A model generated the notes under the pieces. The model worked only from the letters and a program-made list of their open reading frames with translations. It was not told the DNA's origin and ran no database searches. A stretch of 64,000 nucleotides of DNA, taken from Oscarella lobularis (Eukaryota; Porifera; Homoscleromorpha; Homosclerophorida; Oscarellidae). Shown here piece after piece: positions 44,245 to 56,009 of this stretch (position 1 is the first letter of the stretch; every line of letters starts with the position of its first letter). The position numbers and the translations under genes are program-made. The stretch lies in contig NC_089184.1 in the NCBI RefSeq assembly GCF_947507565.1, forward strand, positions 2,852,001 to 2,916,000. Direction: 5' to 3'.

Positions 44245-45355
44245 GAGTCGTTCCGATACTTTCGGACAACATGTAGTTCGGACAGTTCTTGTGTGCGTTG
44301 GAGACGGTAGATCCAAACCACTTTTGGCTGATCTTCTTCCTTGTTCTCTTAGAGATTACTCACTAAAGTTTCCGCTGGATCGAAAGAGCCATCGCCAGAT
44401 GACACGCTATTATTCGAGCAAGGTCAGTGACACGTACTTTCGGACACCCACATGCGATACGGACAGAGCGATTTTCTTCAAGATAATCACGAACAAATAG
44501 GGAAAGTTATATACCGTTGGAAAGCTCTTTCTTTGCTCTTTCATCCTATATTAATTGTTTAATTAAATTTGAATTGGTAATTGAATTACAGAATTTTAAA
44601 AATTGCCGAATTTTTGCGATTTCGGACACATTTGATAACGTTTTTTTCTTGTAAAGCAAGCTCAGAAAAACTGAAAATTTATAGCTGTCAAGCTTTCTTT
44701 GCATTTCTTGAAAATAGCGTTTAGCACAGGTGCACTGGCGCTAAACTCAGAAAAAGCAAGTAGACATGCAGTTAGCTGGCATTAGTAACTCTTAAATGCT
44801 CTAGGAAGGGTCAGAAAGTAGTTTGGTGAATGGCCAGACTGTTCTCTCTGGCTATCTGCCACCTTCCATCTGTGCAAACGCTATTTTTGAGAAACGCAAA
44901 GAAAGCTTGGCCGCTACAAATTCTCAGATTTCTGGAGCTTGCTTTACAATAAAATAACGTCCATGACCGTGTCCGAAATTGCCAAAAATTCGGCAGTTTT
45001 TAAAATTCTGTATTTCAATTACCAATTAAAAAATTAATTAAATAATTAATATAGGATGAAAGAGCAAAGAAAGAGCTTTCCAACGGTATATAACTTTCCC
45101 TATTGGCTCGTGATTATCTTGAAGAAAATCGCTCTGTCCGTATCGCATGTGGGTGTCCGAAAGTACGCGTCACTGACCTTGCTCGAATAATAGCGTGTCA
45201 TCTGGCGATGGCTCTTTCGATCCAGCCGAAACTTTGGTGAGTAATCTCTAACGGAACAAGGAAGAAGATCAGCCAAAAGCGGTTTGGATCTACCGTCTTC
45301 AACGCACACAAGAACTGTCCGAACTACATGTTGTCCGAAAGTAGCGGAACGACTC
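44245..45355. mobile_element. 1111-bp palindromic TA-flanked element at the A/B junction
   Basis: The ends GAGTCGTTCCG and CGGAACGACTC are flanked by TA (44243-44244 and 45356-45357). Arms of about 400 bp are inverted copies (for example CTTTCGGACAACATGTAGTTCGGACAG). The interior includes AT-rich repeats and ATTTCGGACAC. The short ORFs at 44291-44500 (plus) and 45100-45309 (minus) are mirror images of each other, not genes. No transposase is seen. The first bases of duplication copy B follow directly after the right-hand TA. Confidence 0.9.
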
Positions 45356-46107
45356 TACCCATATAGTATAATTATTAGGTTACCACTTCGGACCCTTCGT
45401 CCGGCAGTCGTCCTCAGTTTGAGGTATGATAGACCATATAGGTCATGGTAAAGCAGAGATGATCGTTATTGGGACGCCAAAAACCCATAACTTATGGCTT
45501 TTCAAACAAAGAAGAAATATCTCCTCTTATTATATTTATTACTAGAGCAATCCTATAGAGTCAAACAACTTGTGCGTGTCAAATTTAATATTAGTCATGC
45601 TCTTGCAAATAATATTTTAGGGAAGCTGAGTATTTCAAGTAAAGGAATTGCCAGATAAGAAAGTACACCTATTGTGCTTCACCTAGCTAATAAGCACTAC
45701 TACGAGATCAAAAGATTGATTCAAGTCAAATGCCCCTCCCCCACTGTTAAGCGCAAGACAATAATTGATAATTGTGATAGATGAAATTTCTGAACAAAAA
45801 CCACGTACCATATATTAGCTGAGTGACACTAAAATCTTAGAATGCTGATTTCTAAATAAACGCGCGAAGCTAACTCTAATACAGTAGATGGGTGGCGTAA
45901 AATTAATAATAAAAAAAGCCTAAGTAGCTCTTTCGAAAGAAAAAGTTACTTACTACCGCCTTAGATTCTAGACCAATTCAGAAAACAAGCAATTCGAATG
46001 CAAGTTTGAAACTGTAACACAGAATATCATATTGATTTAGGACAACAATGGAGTAATCTCCCAAGCAACAGAACAATGCACGAATCTTGCGGTTTTAAGT
46101 ATTCTTG

Positions 46108-46843
46108 TCAGACAACGAGAAGAACTATTTTAAACTTGCGTGTTATTCCGTAATTGGAAATGTTATTGAAAAAGGCAGTGGCATAGCTGTAATAGATACC
46201 TTCTCGAGTGTAATTATGGGAAACGGAGAAAACACGCTCGCTGGTGTCATCGTGAGGCGCGATGCTTTCATTGTACTGTTTGCAATCTATCTCTTTTCCA
46301 GACCAGCAAATGCAAAGGCTGAAGTGTATCAAAAAAGTAATTCATTAGGTGCTGTTATATCACATAGTTTACTGGTAAGGGCTTTCGTCTTTGGGACAAT
46401 CGTTTGTGAAAACGGTTATCTCTCCATGAACAGTCGTTTCGTTCATATCGACATGGAAATGTGTCAATTCGTCGCTCACTTGAGGTTGGCAGTCGCCTCT
46501 TTTTGCAGGAAGGTTAGAGCAGTTGTATTCTAAAGGTTTTGGCAAAATTAATCTTTTTCAAGTTTCTAATGGGCGCATATGCTGTGAGCAAAAATACTCT
46601 ATTTGCCGTAGTGTGTAAGAGCAACTGAAACGACAATGCATTTTGCTAAAATTAAAAATTGACTTTTACCTGTTTCTCTGAAAGATCGATGATCCTCTGT
46701 ATAATATAGCTGTGCAGAGGTATCTTCAACCTACCAATCTTGATAAATAAATGTAAAGTTCGATTTTAGGCAGCGCTTACGCGTAATCCGTTGTAGAAAT
46801 TGAAGAGTAAGAAGAGTCCAAGACCAATTGCAGCGAACTTCAT
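46108..46843 (-). CDS. Secreted protein with PKD-like segment, copy B
   Basis: Signal-peptide exon at 46843 downwards (same MKFAAIGLGLFLLFNF start and donor). The last exon ends at 46108 and holds VSHNYTREGIYYSYATAF unchanged. Differences from copy A include DDTSERVFSVSHN (one extra codon) and several replacements, and no stop is introduced. The plus-strand frame of 142 codons across the same interval (46105-46533) is antisense to these exons and has no family features, so I prefer the minus strand. Confidence 0.48.
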
Positions 46844-47783
46844 TTTTGCCAACCTGAAGGCGCTATATTCAGCGTTAGCTAAAGCTGCAGCTACACAGCC
46901 TAATTAGCAGAGCCATGCCACGCGTAATAATTTTTAGGCACTACAGGCCATGCAGGGGATCAGGAGAAATTTTTTTCAATGTATCAATCTGTTTGAAAAT
47001 TACTTACTGCTTTTCTAACCGACGTCTGCGATGCTGCTACGATCAGACTGAGGAGAATCCTTTCGTATGTGTCTTTATGTATAGGAAGCTCACTAATTCA
47101 ATTAGATCCCCCACTCCGTATTCCATGCTAACAACGGCTTCTTTGGGAAAAGTAGGGCAAAGAGCACGTTCGGTTTAGATCGAAGGTAAAGCTCACGAGC
47201 GCAATAAAGCCGTAGCTCTGTGCGTTGCTGAGATTTCTTTGTCAGATGACGCCCTTTGTCTGTAGGGGGCATCACCTGATTATCATCACTACTCAGCGAT
47301 TGAGTAGATTCTGCTTACTACAGACGTAGCAGCAAAGGTGCACAACACAAAAGGGACTTAGCCAAACCTTCTCGTACCATCGCAACCTAAAGGTGAGAAT
47401 AAATTGTGAGCGAATCGACTGGGAGCTCTGACGTGGCATCTCCGCAGGGTAAACGCCCCTTACAAACAATACCAGATCACTCGTGTGAAGGAGGCGTCAC
47501 GTAATTTTCTAATTAGCATCGCATCAACCAGCTGCTCCTCGAACGTGTAGCTTCTGCTCTCTGCAGTCGTAGCAGAAAACAAGGAAGAACATAGGCAAAT
47601 GCAATCTAGGCGTCTTCATTAGAGGTAAGTGTGGATTTTGAGAGAACTGACTGTCATTTGGTATACTATTTATAGTAGCAATGCCGTCATCTGCATTTGG
47701 AAGGTAACTCAATTAGAGAAGACCATCCGTATAATATTAAAGATCCTTGCAACAATCTTTAGTTCTGATAGCGCAGTTGTGCA

Positions 47784-50566
47784 ATGGCCGCTCCTCCAAA
47801 AGAAGATGACTATGGCTTTGCCACGAAAGCGGTGCACTGTAGCCAAAGCCCTTCTCAGTGGAATTCTCGTGCCATCGTTCCGCCTATTACTCTCTCTGAT
47901 ACATTCGAGCAAGAGGTTCCAGATGCCCCCCAGGTAATGACTGAACAATGGGATGCAATGGAACGCACAGTACATCGCGTTCACATGAATACCGCCCCTT
48001 AACACGTAGTACCACTTTTCTACGGGGTTCAACATTCGATCGAAGCGTAAAGCACTTCTAAAAATGTTTAGCACACACATAGTCGTCGGAGCAGGTGGTT
48101 CGGCTCGAGGGTTCAGCCTTTGTTTGGTGCTGCGCTCGTTAATTAATTTAATTAAAGCCCGGTCCCAAACAACAGGAGNNNNNNNNNNNNNNNNNNNNNN
48201 NNNNNNNNNNNNNNNNNNNNNNNNNNNNNNNNNNNNNNNNNNNNNNNNNNNNNNNNNNNNNNNNNNNNNNNNNNNNNNNNNNNNNNNNNNNNNNNNNNNN
48301 NNNNNNNNNNNNNNNNNNNNNNNNNNNNNNNNNNNNNNNNNNNNNNNNNNNNNNNNNNNNNNNNNNNNNNNNNNNNNNGGTAGCAACGTTAGTGTTACGG
48401 TAGGATCAGAATTTTGTCGGAATTGCTGACTGTTCGGTAGGTGGACGCTCGCGCGGCAGCCAGGCGGAGGATGCCGGGCGATATTCGCCGAAAGCGACTG
48501 GGGGACCCCTTTCGCGTCGCGCGACGATTTCTATCTGAGTTCCTCGTCTGCGCGAATCGGCATCTAAGTCGAGCCTATAGTGCCGCGCGAACACTCTACT
48601 TAACGAATCGCGCAGACGAGGAACTCAGAAGTCGTTGATTAATTAACTTTTCCGAACTCTATGTTTTTGGGTCACCTTATTTGATTATTTAAAGTAAGCG
48701 TTTGAATGGGTCGTGCCGAGCTTGCAGAATCTAATCGCTTGCAGTGTCACCTCATTTCTGGGTTCCTATGATGTTTGAGTCTCGATTTAATTAAGGCGTT
48801 TGCTAATAAGCAAGTTTTTACTGCATACTGCCTTTTCAAAAGTGCACCTGACAGCTTTTGAACAACCGCTTCGGTTGCTCTATTGCAAAACTTCCTTTCG
48901 CTCTAACAGTGAAGCAGTATGGTTCCTAGCATAGCGACTGGCTTCCTAAGAGGTCCTTATAATATAATAGGAGTTTGACTACTCCCGCATGAACAATCCA
49001 ACTCGCCAAATACTTGAAAATGTTATCGCCGCACTCGAAGGCGCAAAATACTGTAAGCGACATATTCTCCTAAGAAATGGTATCAATTTCTCTCTCGAAG
49101 GCGTGGCAGTTGGCTCAGGTCAAGCTGCTATCAACATGGTAGGAAATGCCTTCCTTACTCCAGGCGACCACGTCGTTTGCACTCAAGATGCTTACAGCGG
49201 AACCGTTTTGTACCTATCAGATATTTTAATTCCGAAAGGAATTGAAGTTGATTTTATTGACATGACGAATGTTGATAATGTTCTTCCATCTCTCAAGCCT
49301 ACCACTAAAGTAGAGTGGGTAGATCGAATGCTTGCAAAAACCTAAGAGATCTTTATAACAGATGGTTTGGATCGAAACTCCCTCTAATCCTGCTTTGAAA
49401 ATTACTGACATCAAAGCCGTGACTGACGTTGTAACTACATATGCTCAAGGCAAGGAGATGGTAAGCCATTCCAGAAGTATTCTGGTTAATAAATCCTGTT
49501 GGTTTTAAGAACATTCTCTGTGTTGCTGATAACACTTTTGCCACTCCGTATTGCCAGGTAGGTCTAAACAAGAGAGAGACATCGTTAGCTTAGCAACGTC
49601 TATCTTATTGTTTCTGGTAGCTGCCACTGACACTTGGCGTGGATATCATTGTTCACTCTGTTTCCAAGTATATGGCTGGTAAAAGCTATCATAGCAACAA
49701 GAGATTTCTAATAGAGATTTTCCTAGGTCATTTTGATGGTATCATCGGAGCTGTTGTCACAAACGACGTCGTTCTTCACGAAAAATTGAAATATTATCAG
49801 AGCTGTAGGATTGTCGCTTGGAAACGCGGAATAGCACTTCATTTCTTTTCTCAACTAGACGGAGGTGCAATTCCGTCACCTTTTAACTGCTACATGGCAA
49901 CTAGGGGCATCAAAACACTTCCTCTGCGAATGAATAAAATGATGGAAAACGCTAAAGCAATAGCGCTGTATTTGCAAAAGCAGGCGGAAGTCGATTTTGT
50001 CTGTTACCCAGGTTTGAAATCAACTTTCCGATTTCGTATTAATTTTGAATCGTAGGTTTGGAAAGTGATCCAGGCCACGAAATCGCTGCAAAGCAAATGA
50101 TCGGTGGTTATAGCGGCATGGTGGCATTCTGTCTTCTTGGAGGACATTCACATGCTTCTGATTTCCTTACGAGTCTAAAGGTAAAAGTTTCTTTTCTCAC
50201 TTGTTAGAGAAAAGACGCATGTAGCGCCGTGTCTAGCTGTTCAAGGTCGCAATCAGTTTGGGTGGTGTCAACAGCGTGGCTGAAATATCGTAAGACGCTA
50301 AGCTATTGATGAGTGCATTAATTAAATAAGAAATAAATAACAGAGCCGTTATGTCTAAAAAACGCGTTTCAAAAAAACTGAAGGAGCAAGCAAACCTAAC
50401 GGAAACTCTAGTAAGATTAGTGCTCTGAGTTGACAATGAGGTCAAGTTGTCAATAATTAATTTCTTGCAGATTAGACTTTCTATTGGAATTGAAACACTG
50501 GAAGATCTTATTTTTGACCTTGAACAAGCTTTTGCTGCAATTCGAAAGACGAAAACTAAAACTTGA
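47784..50566 (+). CDS. Cystathionine gamma-lyase-like PLP enzyme, copy B, intact (11 exons)
   Basis: Exons: 47784-47933, 48971-49052, 49101-49309, 49362-49460, 49510-49557, 49621-49678, 49727-50011, 50056-50180, 50237-50289, 50344-50410, 50471-50566. Every splice site and phase matches copy A. It is two codons shorter (exon 7: WKRGIALHFFSQ in place of KKRTIINISHFFAQ). The PLP Lys in SVSKYMAGK-type context, the Asp in VADNTF and YSRMNNPTR are kept. Differences such as FDYSR for FEYSR and YPGLESDPGHEIAAKQMIGG suggest modest divergence. With both copies open across eleven exons while the neighbouring receptor B decayed, selection appears to have kept both enzymes. Intron 1 contains the N gap. 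Confidence 0.88.
48179..48378. other. Assembly gap (200 N)
   Basis: A 200-base N run inside intron 1 of gamma-lyase-like copy B. It sits exactly where copy A carries GC-rich, hairpin-forming sequence, which may explain the assembly failure. Confidence 0.99.
48535..48628. repeat. 25-bp-stem hairpin in intron 1 of gamma-lyase-like copy B
   Basis: CTGAGTTCCTCGTCTGCGCG begins the left arm (48535-48559) and its inverted match lies at 48604-48628, with one mismatch and a 44-base loop. Copy A has no counterpart, so this insertion or expansion is specific to B. Confidence 0.8.
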
Positions 50567-52107
50567 AGATAGAAACATTGTCTCAGCGAACGGACTTGCA
50601 GTTTAGTCAATTTTACAGTACGTCAGTCAATCCGTATCTCCATATCAGCATTTTGTGTTATATATTCACCATCCTAAATTTATGCACAAAACATATACCG
50701 GTATACAAAAATTTGACTACATTGCCATTTGGTATTGGGTTTTAATCCGGGTTTCCTGTCCCACGTGATACAAAGCAAACGTTCGGCGATATTCCTCTCT
50801 AAGAGCATACTCTCCCTATTCGATCGCGCTAGCAGCGATTCCAAAGGTTGATGAAGGTCAGGAGATTGATGCTTCATTCCAGGATAAAGTGAAGACCTCA
50901 GGTTCGCACCGGTTCCCCCTTGCGTAAACGTGCCCTCTCTTTTGCTATTGTTTGCACTCTCGCTATGCGACGATGATAGAATTTCGTTGCATTAGGATGT
51001 AGGACAGCTGGCACTAAGTAAAGCGGGTTCTCGTTTGGTCCTGAAATTAGATCTCGATCATTAATTCTTAAGAGGGTTTGCAAAACACATGTGTTGCGCG
51101 TGACGCCAAGGCAAAATATAGAGACGTGCTAATTGTCTAAAAAAATTGTATTTAACTATATTATTTAATTTTCATGTTTTAAAATGGATATAGGTCTGTT
51201 CTCTTAGAGAAATACCGTAATATTTGCATGTTTTCGGACAGATGACGCTATTTCGACGAAAGGGCTTTTGTCTGTTTGTGTGTGTGGCCATGGGGAGCGA
51301 AGGCACGTCTGCCATTGGCCCTTTTTCCTCGGAGACAACTTTTTTTTTTCAATTCTACTTCTGGAGCAGCTTTTTCTCTGTCGTACACGTTTGAGTCGGA
51401 CTGTAACCTGTTTTTCTTCTCACCGTCATGCGCTGAAAAGCATTCTACTTTGGCTCGCCAAATTGGGAAATGGCATTATCAGGCTAGTACCGCTACCTTT
51501 CTCCGAGTTCGAGTCAATGGTAGTCATTGAGAATGCATGCATAAAGTGAGCCATGAATAGTAAAAAAAACACGACTCTAAGGCGATGCATAGGAAACTGT
51601 AGATATTTTGCACTCTATAGAACTACAGCAACTGTTAGCGCCGTCCACCTATATAGAATGACGGCAATTGTTGACGCCGTCGACCTATAGGATGACTGCA
51701 GCTATTGACGCCGTCGATCTGTCTTTGAACTATATAGGATGACGGAAACACATCTTTAGGATGACGGCAACTGTTGAGACCCTCTATCTATAGAATGACG
51801 GCAATTGTTGTCGACGTGGATGAGCTCGAGACTTGAGCTCAGCCACGTCCATGACAGTTTAGAATAAACGCGTAGGCGCGCGCTTGTTTATCTACTCACG
51901 ACTATCTGCGCCACGCCCTTATAACCCTTGGATAGACCTGTTAAAAACCGGCTGAACTCTTTATAAACACCGCAAACCTGCTCTCTTGTTTTGGACCGCG
52001 GCGAGCAGCAATCGGTACGAAGGGTGAGATCATCTCATTTGTACGGTATCTAATCGCCGGACGCTTGATATCGATCTCTGTCACTAGTGGGCTCTCCGTT
52101 ACTAACT
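50567..52107. other. Intergenic region between gamma-lyase-like copy B and receptor B, with 34-bp repeats
   Basis: It parallels 37950-39437. The 34-bp repeat array lies at about 51610-51812 and its hairpin at 51813-51849, followed by a TATA box near 52109. No gene is supported. Confidence 0.6.
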
Positions 52108-52167
52108 TACGTATATAAGGCCCTGTGTATAATTCCTGGACTCTAGGACGATTGACCCAGTGTGCCA

Positions 52168-54863
52168 ATGTTCACTTTGGCTTTGCCGTGGTGGGCATTT
52201 TTTCTAACGAACCTCTTACCTGCTCAAGGTCTCGTTGACCAGTGCGTAGGAAGGATAATAAAGGCAATTTCTCTCTAGGTGCCTTCAGGATGGACCGGTC
52301 TTCGATGCTCTAGCGCAGGTTTGTACAGTCTGAAATACCGTGACATAGACTCTGATCATCTCTACATAGCGCCTTGTGGGGATGTCCTTAAGGCAGCAGC
52401 AGGTTATCTGACTTCGCCCGGCTTTCCTGAGAATTACGTCAGTAACAGAAACTGTACTTGGACGTTTGACCCTTCGTTGTCCCCATCTGTTATCCTGCTC
52501 AGAATAGTACACATCAATTTGAATGGATCAATAAGCGATTCTTTAAGGATTACAGATCGCACTCAGAATTTGACCGTCACTCACCTTCATCAAAATTAAA
52601 AGACGTTGAAGACGGAGACGTTATCAAAGTGGACTCGTCCGTTGTGATACGATTATTCTCTGGTTTACACGTCTCGTCTCAAAGAGGCTTTGTGTTGGAG
52701 TACCAAGTATTACCAGGTATGGTTTTTTTGCTTATAATTGATAGCTCCATACGTAGAAGACTTTGTTTTAGGAGTAGAACCTGTATTTATTTCCACGCCA
52801 AATGATACGACGATTTTGAAGGGTGAAACACGGTGTCCCTTCCCTGTTTATCGACTGGCTCTCAGCAGCCTATTTTTCGGTGCGAAAAAGACGGTAAAAA
52901 CGTCATTCTGCCTCATGGCAGTGAGAACGGGGAACTTCTTATTCAAAGTGCCAACGAGACGACTGATTCTGGGATGTACGATTGCATAGCTGAAAACTAT
53001 TTAGGATCAGTTACACACCAATTCTTTGTGGCAGTTGAAGGTATTTGCTCTTATAGGTACATTCAGTCAAAGATAACATTTTCATTTTGTAGTTCCTCCT
53101 AGGATCACTCATGCACCCGTTGATGCTGTTCTGGATGTTTTCCTTCCTCGTCAGTTCGTCTACTTTCGATGTGAGGCGTATGAAATTCCAGAGCCGGAGA
53201 TTCACTGGAAAAAGGCGGGGTTGTAGTTTCTCAAAATCCTTCCTACTTGTCAAGCGAAAATCGATGGATTAGAGTTCGTGTCCGCTCTGAAAGGTTTGGT
53301 GAGTTCAGCTGCTACGCGAATAATTCTGTTGGAGAAGTTGAGTCTCTGCCGGCTGTTTTTTCCGGAAAGAATGCTTCAGGTAGGTAAATACCATTCAATT
53401 TGAGCTGCATTTTGTCACTTTTATAGGCTTTGAGATTCCCGTGCAAGTTCGCAGCAGTTTTTTGGTTAGCGCTAATTCGTTATTTGCCTTTGAATTTGAC
53501 TTTTGCTGTCGAGCTACTCTCGATATTCAAAAAATGTTCAAAGATGGCCGTAGAATTGGTGGCTTGACATATCAAAGCACGGAATTTAGAAATTATCAGA
53601 GAGTGGCATTTGAGAATGCAACAGTTAGCGACTCTGGAGTGTACAAGTTTGAGATTGAGGTCATTGCGGAAAACCGTAAATATTTTGTAACATTTCTTTT
53701 TCACGCTATTGACGTAAAAGGTCGGTGTCTAGGTAAACTTTAAATTTCTTGGGTAACGGTATCTTTTAGCATTTCCTCGTCCAATCATGTCTCCTTCGAC
53801 GCAAATCTACCCTTTTCATCCCGGAAAATCTCTTCTTTTAGTGTGCACCGAACGACTGACTAATCCTAGTTGGTCTTTCACCTGGTTTCTGAATGGCGTC
53901 GAAATGAATAATACAGGACTTTCACACGCTGTTTATAATTGCGACAGAAAGTCTTATTTGAATTTTCAAAACTTGACGAAAATTATTGTAGATTCAACCA
54001 TTACAATAAGCGAGGAGATTTTGGAGCAAACTTCACTTGCCAAGCCAAAGCGACATACTCCGGTCAGGCCAAAAATATATCTGCTTTTATACGTAAGTAT
54101 CAGTATAAGGTGTGCGGAGATATTCACTGTGCACATCGATATAGGTCTTCCATCGCACATGAGATCTTACGAATACTTTTGGTCTCTCTGGTCATCTTCA
54201 ACCAAATGCAGTGAGATTTGTGGCAAAAATTCAGGTTTTCGTTTACGGCACAGAAAGTGTTTTTATGGAAACTCCTTTCGTTATCATTGTTACGGTGGTT
54301 GAAACTCGGTCGAAGCGTGTTCTAGTCAGCAAAACTGCAGCTCAGATACAGGCAAGTACACGTAGAGCATGCAAAGGCATGGTTACATTGTCTACTTTTA
54401 GATTTACCAGCGGAAGCATCTACAAGACATCTAGATCCAGAAGCCGGTAGCTTCGAATAATTGTTTTTTCATTGAGTTGTAATAGTTTCTGCTTAAGAGG
54501 GACTCTCAGCAGGAGCGGCTTCTGGTGTGACGTTTGTAACAACGCTAGTTGTTATCGGTGCTGTTGCATTCGTCATTGTGGTGATTTTAAAGAAGGAAAA
54601 ATTTTCTTTTTGTCTATCACCTCAAGCCAAAGCTGACAAACCTGCAAACGCATGTTTGGCAAGACCAGCGATTGCGGAAGCCAATATGAAATTGAGTTAA
54701 AGTGGGCAGAATGTTTCGGATAATGCAGTTCGTAGCCAAGAAATGAAAGCCGAACCCGTGTATGAAGACGTTGAAAATTCTTCTCCAAACCAGAAAGACA
54801 ACATTAGATGGACCACTACTGCTCTCTATAGCGAGGGAGAGACAGAAGAAGCTCGTGATTAGC
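52168..54863 (+). pseudogene. Receptor copy B, disrupted
   Basis: It has the same exon order as receptor A: 52168-52228, 52289-52318 (remnant), 52370-52716, 52772-53040, 53093-53222, 53255-53379, 53427-53720, 53770-54092, 54145-54351, 54402-54446, 54510 onward. Lesions relative to A: most of the EGF exon is deleted (52279-52290); a 5-base insertion in the CUB exon brings a TAA at 52597; a 2-base insertion lies in the first Ig exon near 52829; 4 bases are missing in the fourth Ig-like exon near 53990; a TAA at 54698 falls in the cytoplasmic tail. The signal-peptide exon is in phase, unlike copy A. A cryptic CAG at 52286-52288 could splice the EGF remnant in frame, but the later lesions remain. 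The PVYEDVE tail motif is still readable beyond the stop. Confidence 0.85.
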
Positions 54864-55585
54864 AAACCAAACGCGAGTTTTCATTCCACTCTATATAATC
54901 AGGTAACAGGTAGCAGAAAAATCAGATGAGCCCTTTTTCTTACCTGAAGTTCTTGTAGTTGAAACGTTAGATTTCCTGTTGCGTTCCTCATTGTGGTCAG
55001 CGTTTAAAGAAGAATTTCTTGAAATTTTGTCTAACGATCGTAATACGAAATAATGAGTGAGTCACGTGGATTCCTTATCTTTATGTGTACTTGTTGTGTG
55101 ATTATGTTATAGTTACAGTAAAAAAGATAAATTTATTGAAATGCGTTTAGATTTTCCTGTTCCTGAATTCTTTGACATTCCCACTTGTTTTCGAATTAAA
55201 TTTCTATTCGTGCGCAGTTTGCTAGCGCCTAAACAAATCGTTACAATTGTCCACTTGCCTTTTCTCTCGGCAGTTTTTCGAAGAAATACCCAATGTTTTT
55301 GCATGTCTAGGAATTGGTTGTGAGCATGCTTTCCTATTCCGTTGTCGCTCGTTTTCAAACCACTCCTCGTGGAGTATCTCACGTAGGAATCCAATTTCTA
55401 TCGGTTTACGCATTTTGCCGCAGCGATCATTCATTTGACGCGTTTAGTAAAGTTTACGACCTAAAGGCACTTTTTGTGCTTTTGAAACGAAATTGTCGCC
55501 TTTTCTCTCTTCAGTAGTAAAAGAATGCATTAATGTGTCTCAGAGAAAGAGAACTCTCTTCGATTGTTAATGAAAATTTCTCTAG

Positions 55586-56009
55586 GTCGTTAAGGAGGTT
55601 CTACGTCTGGATTCGCCTGCAGTAACAGCACCTGTGATTGCGGAGCGTGAATTCAAGATCAAGGAGTTCGTTTTTCCAAAGGGCACAGTCGTCTTTCCCT
55701 TCTTTCTGCCTACTCTACTCGACAAAAGCTTTGTCGAGCCACTCAATTTTGACCCGAATCGATTCGGGCTCGAGCGACGAGAGCACGCTTTGAACGCGGG
55801 AAACTACCTTGTGCACATTTGGAGTTGGACCGTATCGATGCCTTGGAAACAAGCTGATTGAAGTGGTACTTACTCTTACAGCCGCTATTGCCGCCTTGGA
55901 CGCAGAGTGGCGTCGTATTCCGACATATTCTGGAAATAGGATGACGTTGGATTCTACGAGAAGGCTGGCTGACGGGTGCGTGATTGCCATTCAAGCCAGG
56001 GAGGCGTGA
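55586..56009 (+). pseudogene. Cytochrome P450 C-terminal remnant
   Basis: After an acceptor at 55585 the frame reads VVKEVLRLDSPAVTAPVIAE, containing the K-helix E-x-x-R (EVLR). It continues with FPKGTVVFPFFLPTLLDKSF and EPLNFDPNRFG (the PERF-like region). A one-base shift at about 55810 separates this from CTFGVGPYRCLGNKL, the haem-binding loop with its Cys ligand, which continues to a stop at 56009. P450s are haem monooxygenases, usually ER-bound. The I-helix and N-terminal exons are not visible upstream, where copy B of the duplication ends at 55169, so the gene was probably truncated by that event. Confidence 0.8.

Larger units (their letters stand above)
45358..55169. repeat. Tandem segmental duplication, copy B (9.8 kb)
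   Basis: Same content and order as 32531-44006. It lacks the 1.4-kb element and contains the 200-N gap in the gamma-lyase-like intron 1. Many single-base differences and small indels show the copies have diverged for some time; introns are still easily alignable by eye. Confidence 0.95.

Noticed and set aside
44291-45309. Mirror-image 69-codon ORFs in the junction element
   Set aside because: Explained by inverted-repeat arms; no start context or family support.
46105-46533. 142-codon plus-strand ORF as a gene
   Set aside because: It is antisense to the PKD-like exons, is broken in copy A, and shows no domain; the minus strand has signal peptide, splice sites and domain-like motifs.
55113-55394. 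Minus-strand ORF before the P450 remnant
   Set aside because: No motif; it overlaps plus-strand open frames of similar length and crosses the end of the duplicated block.
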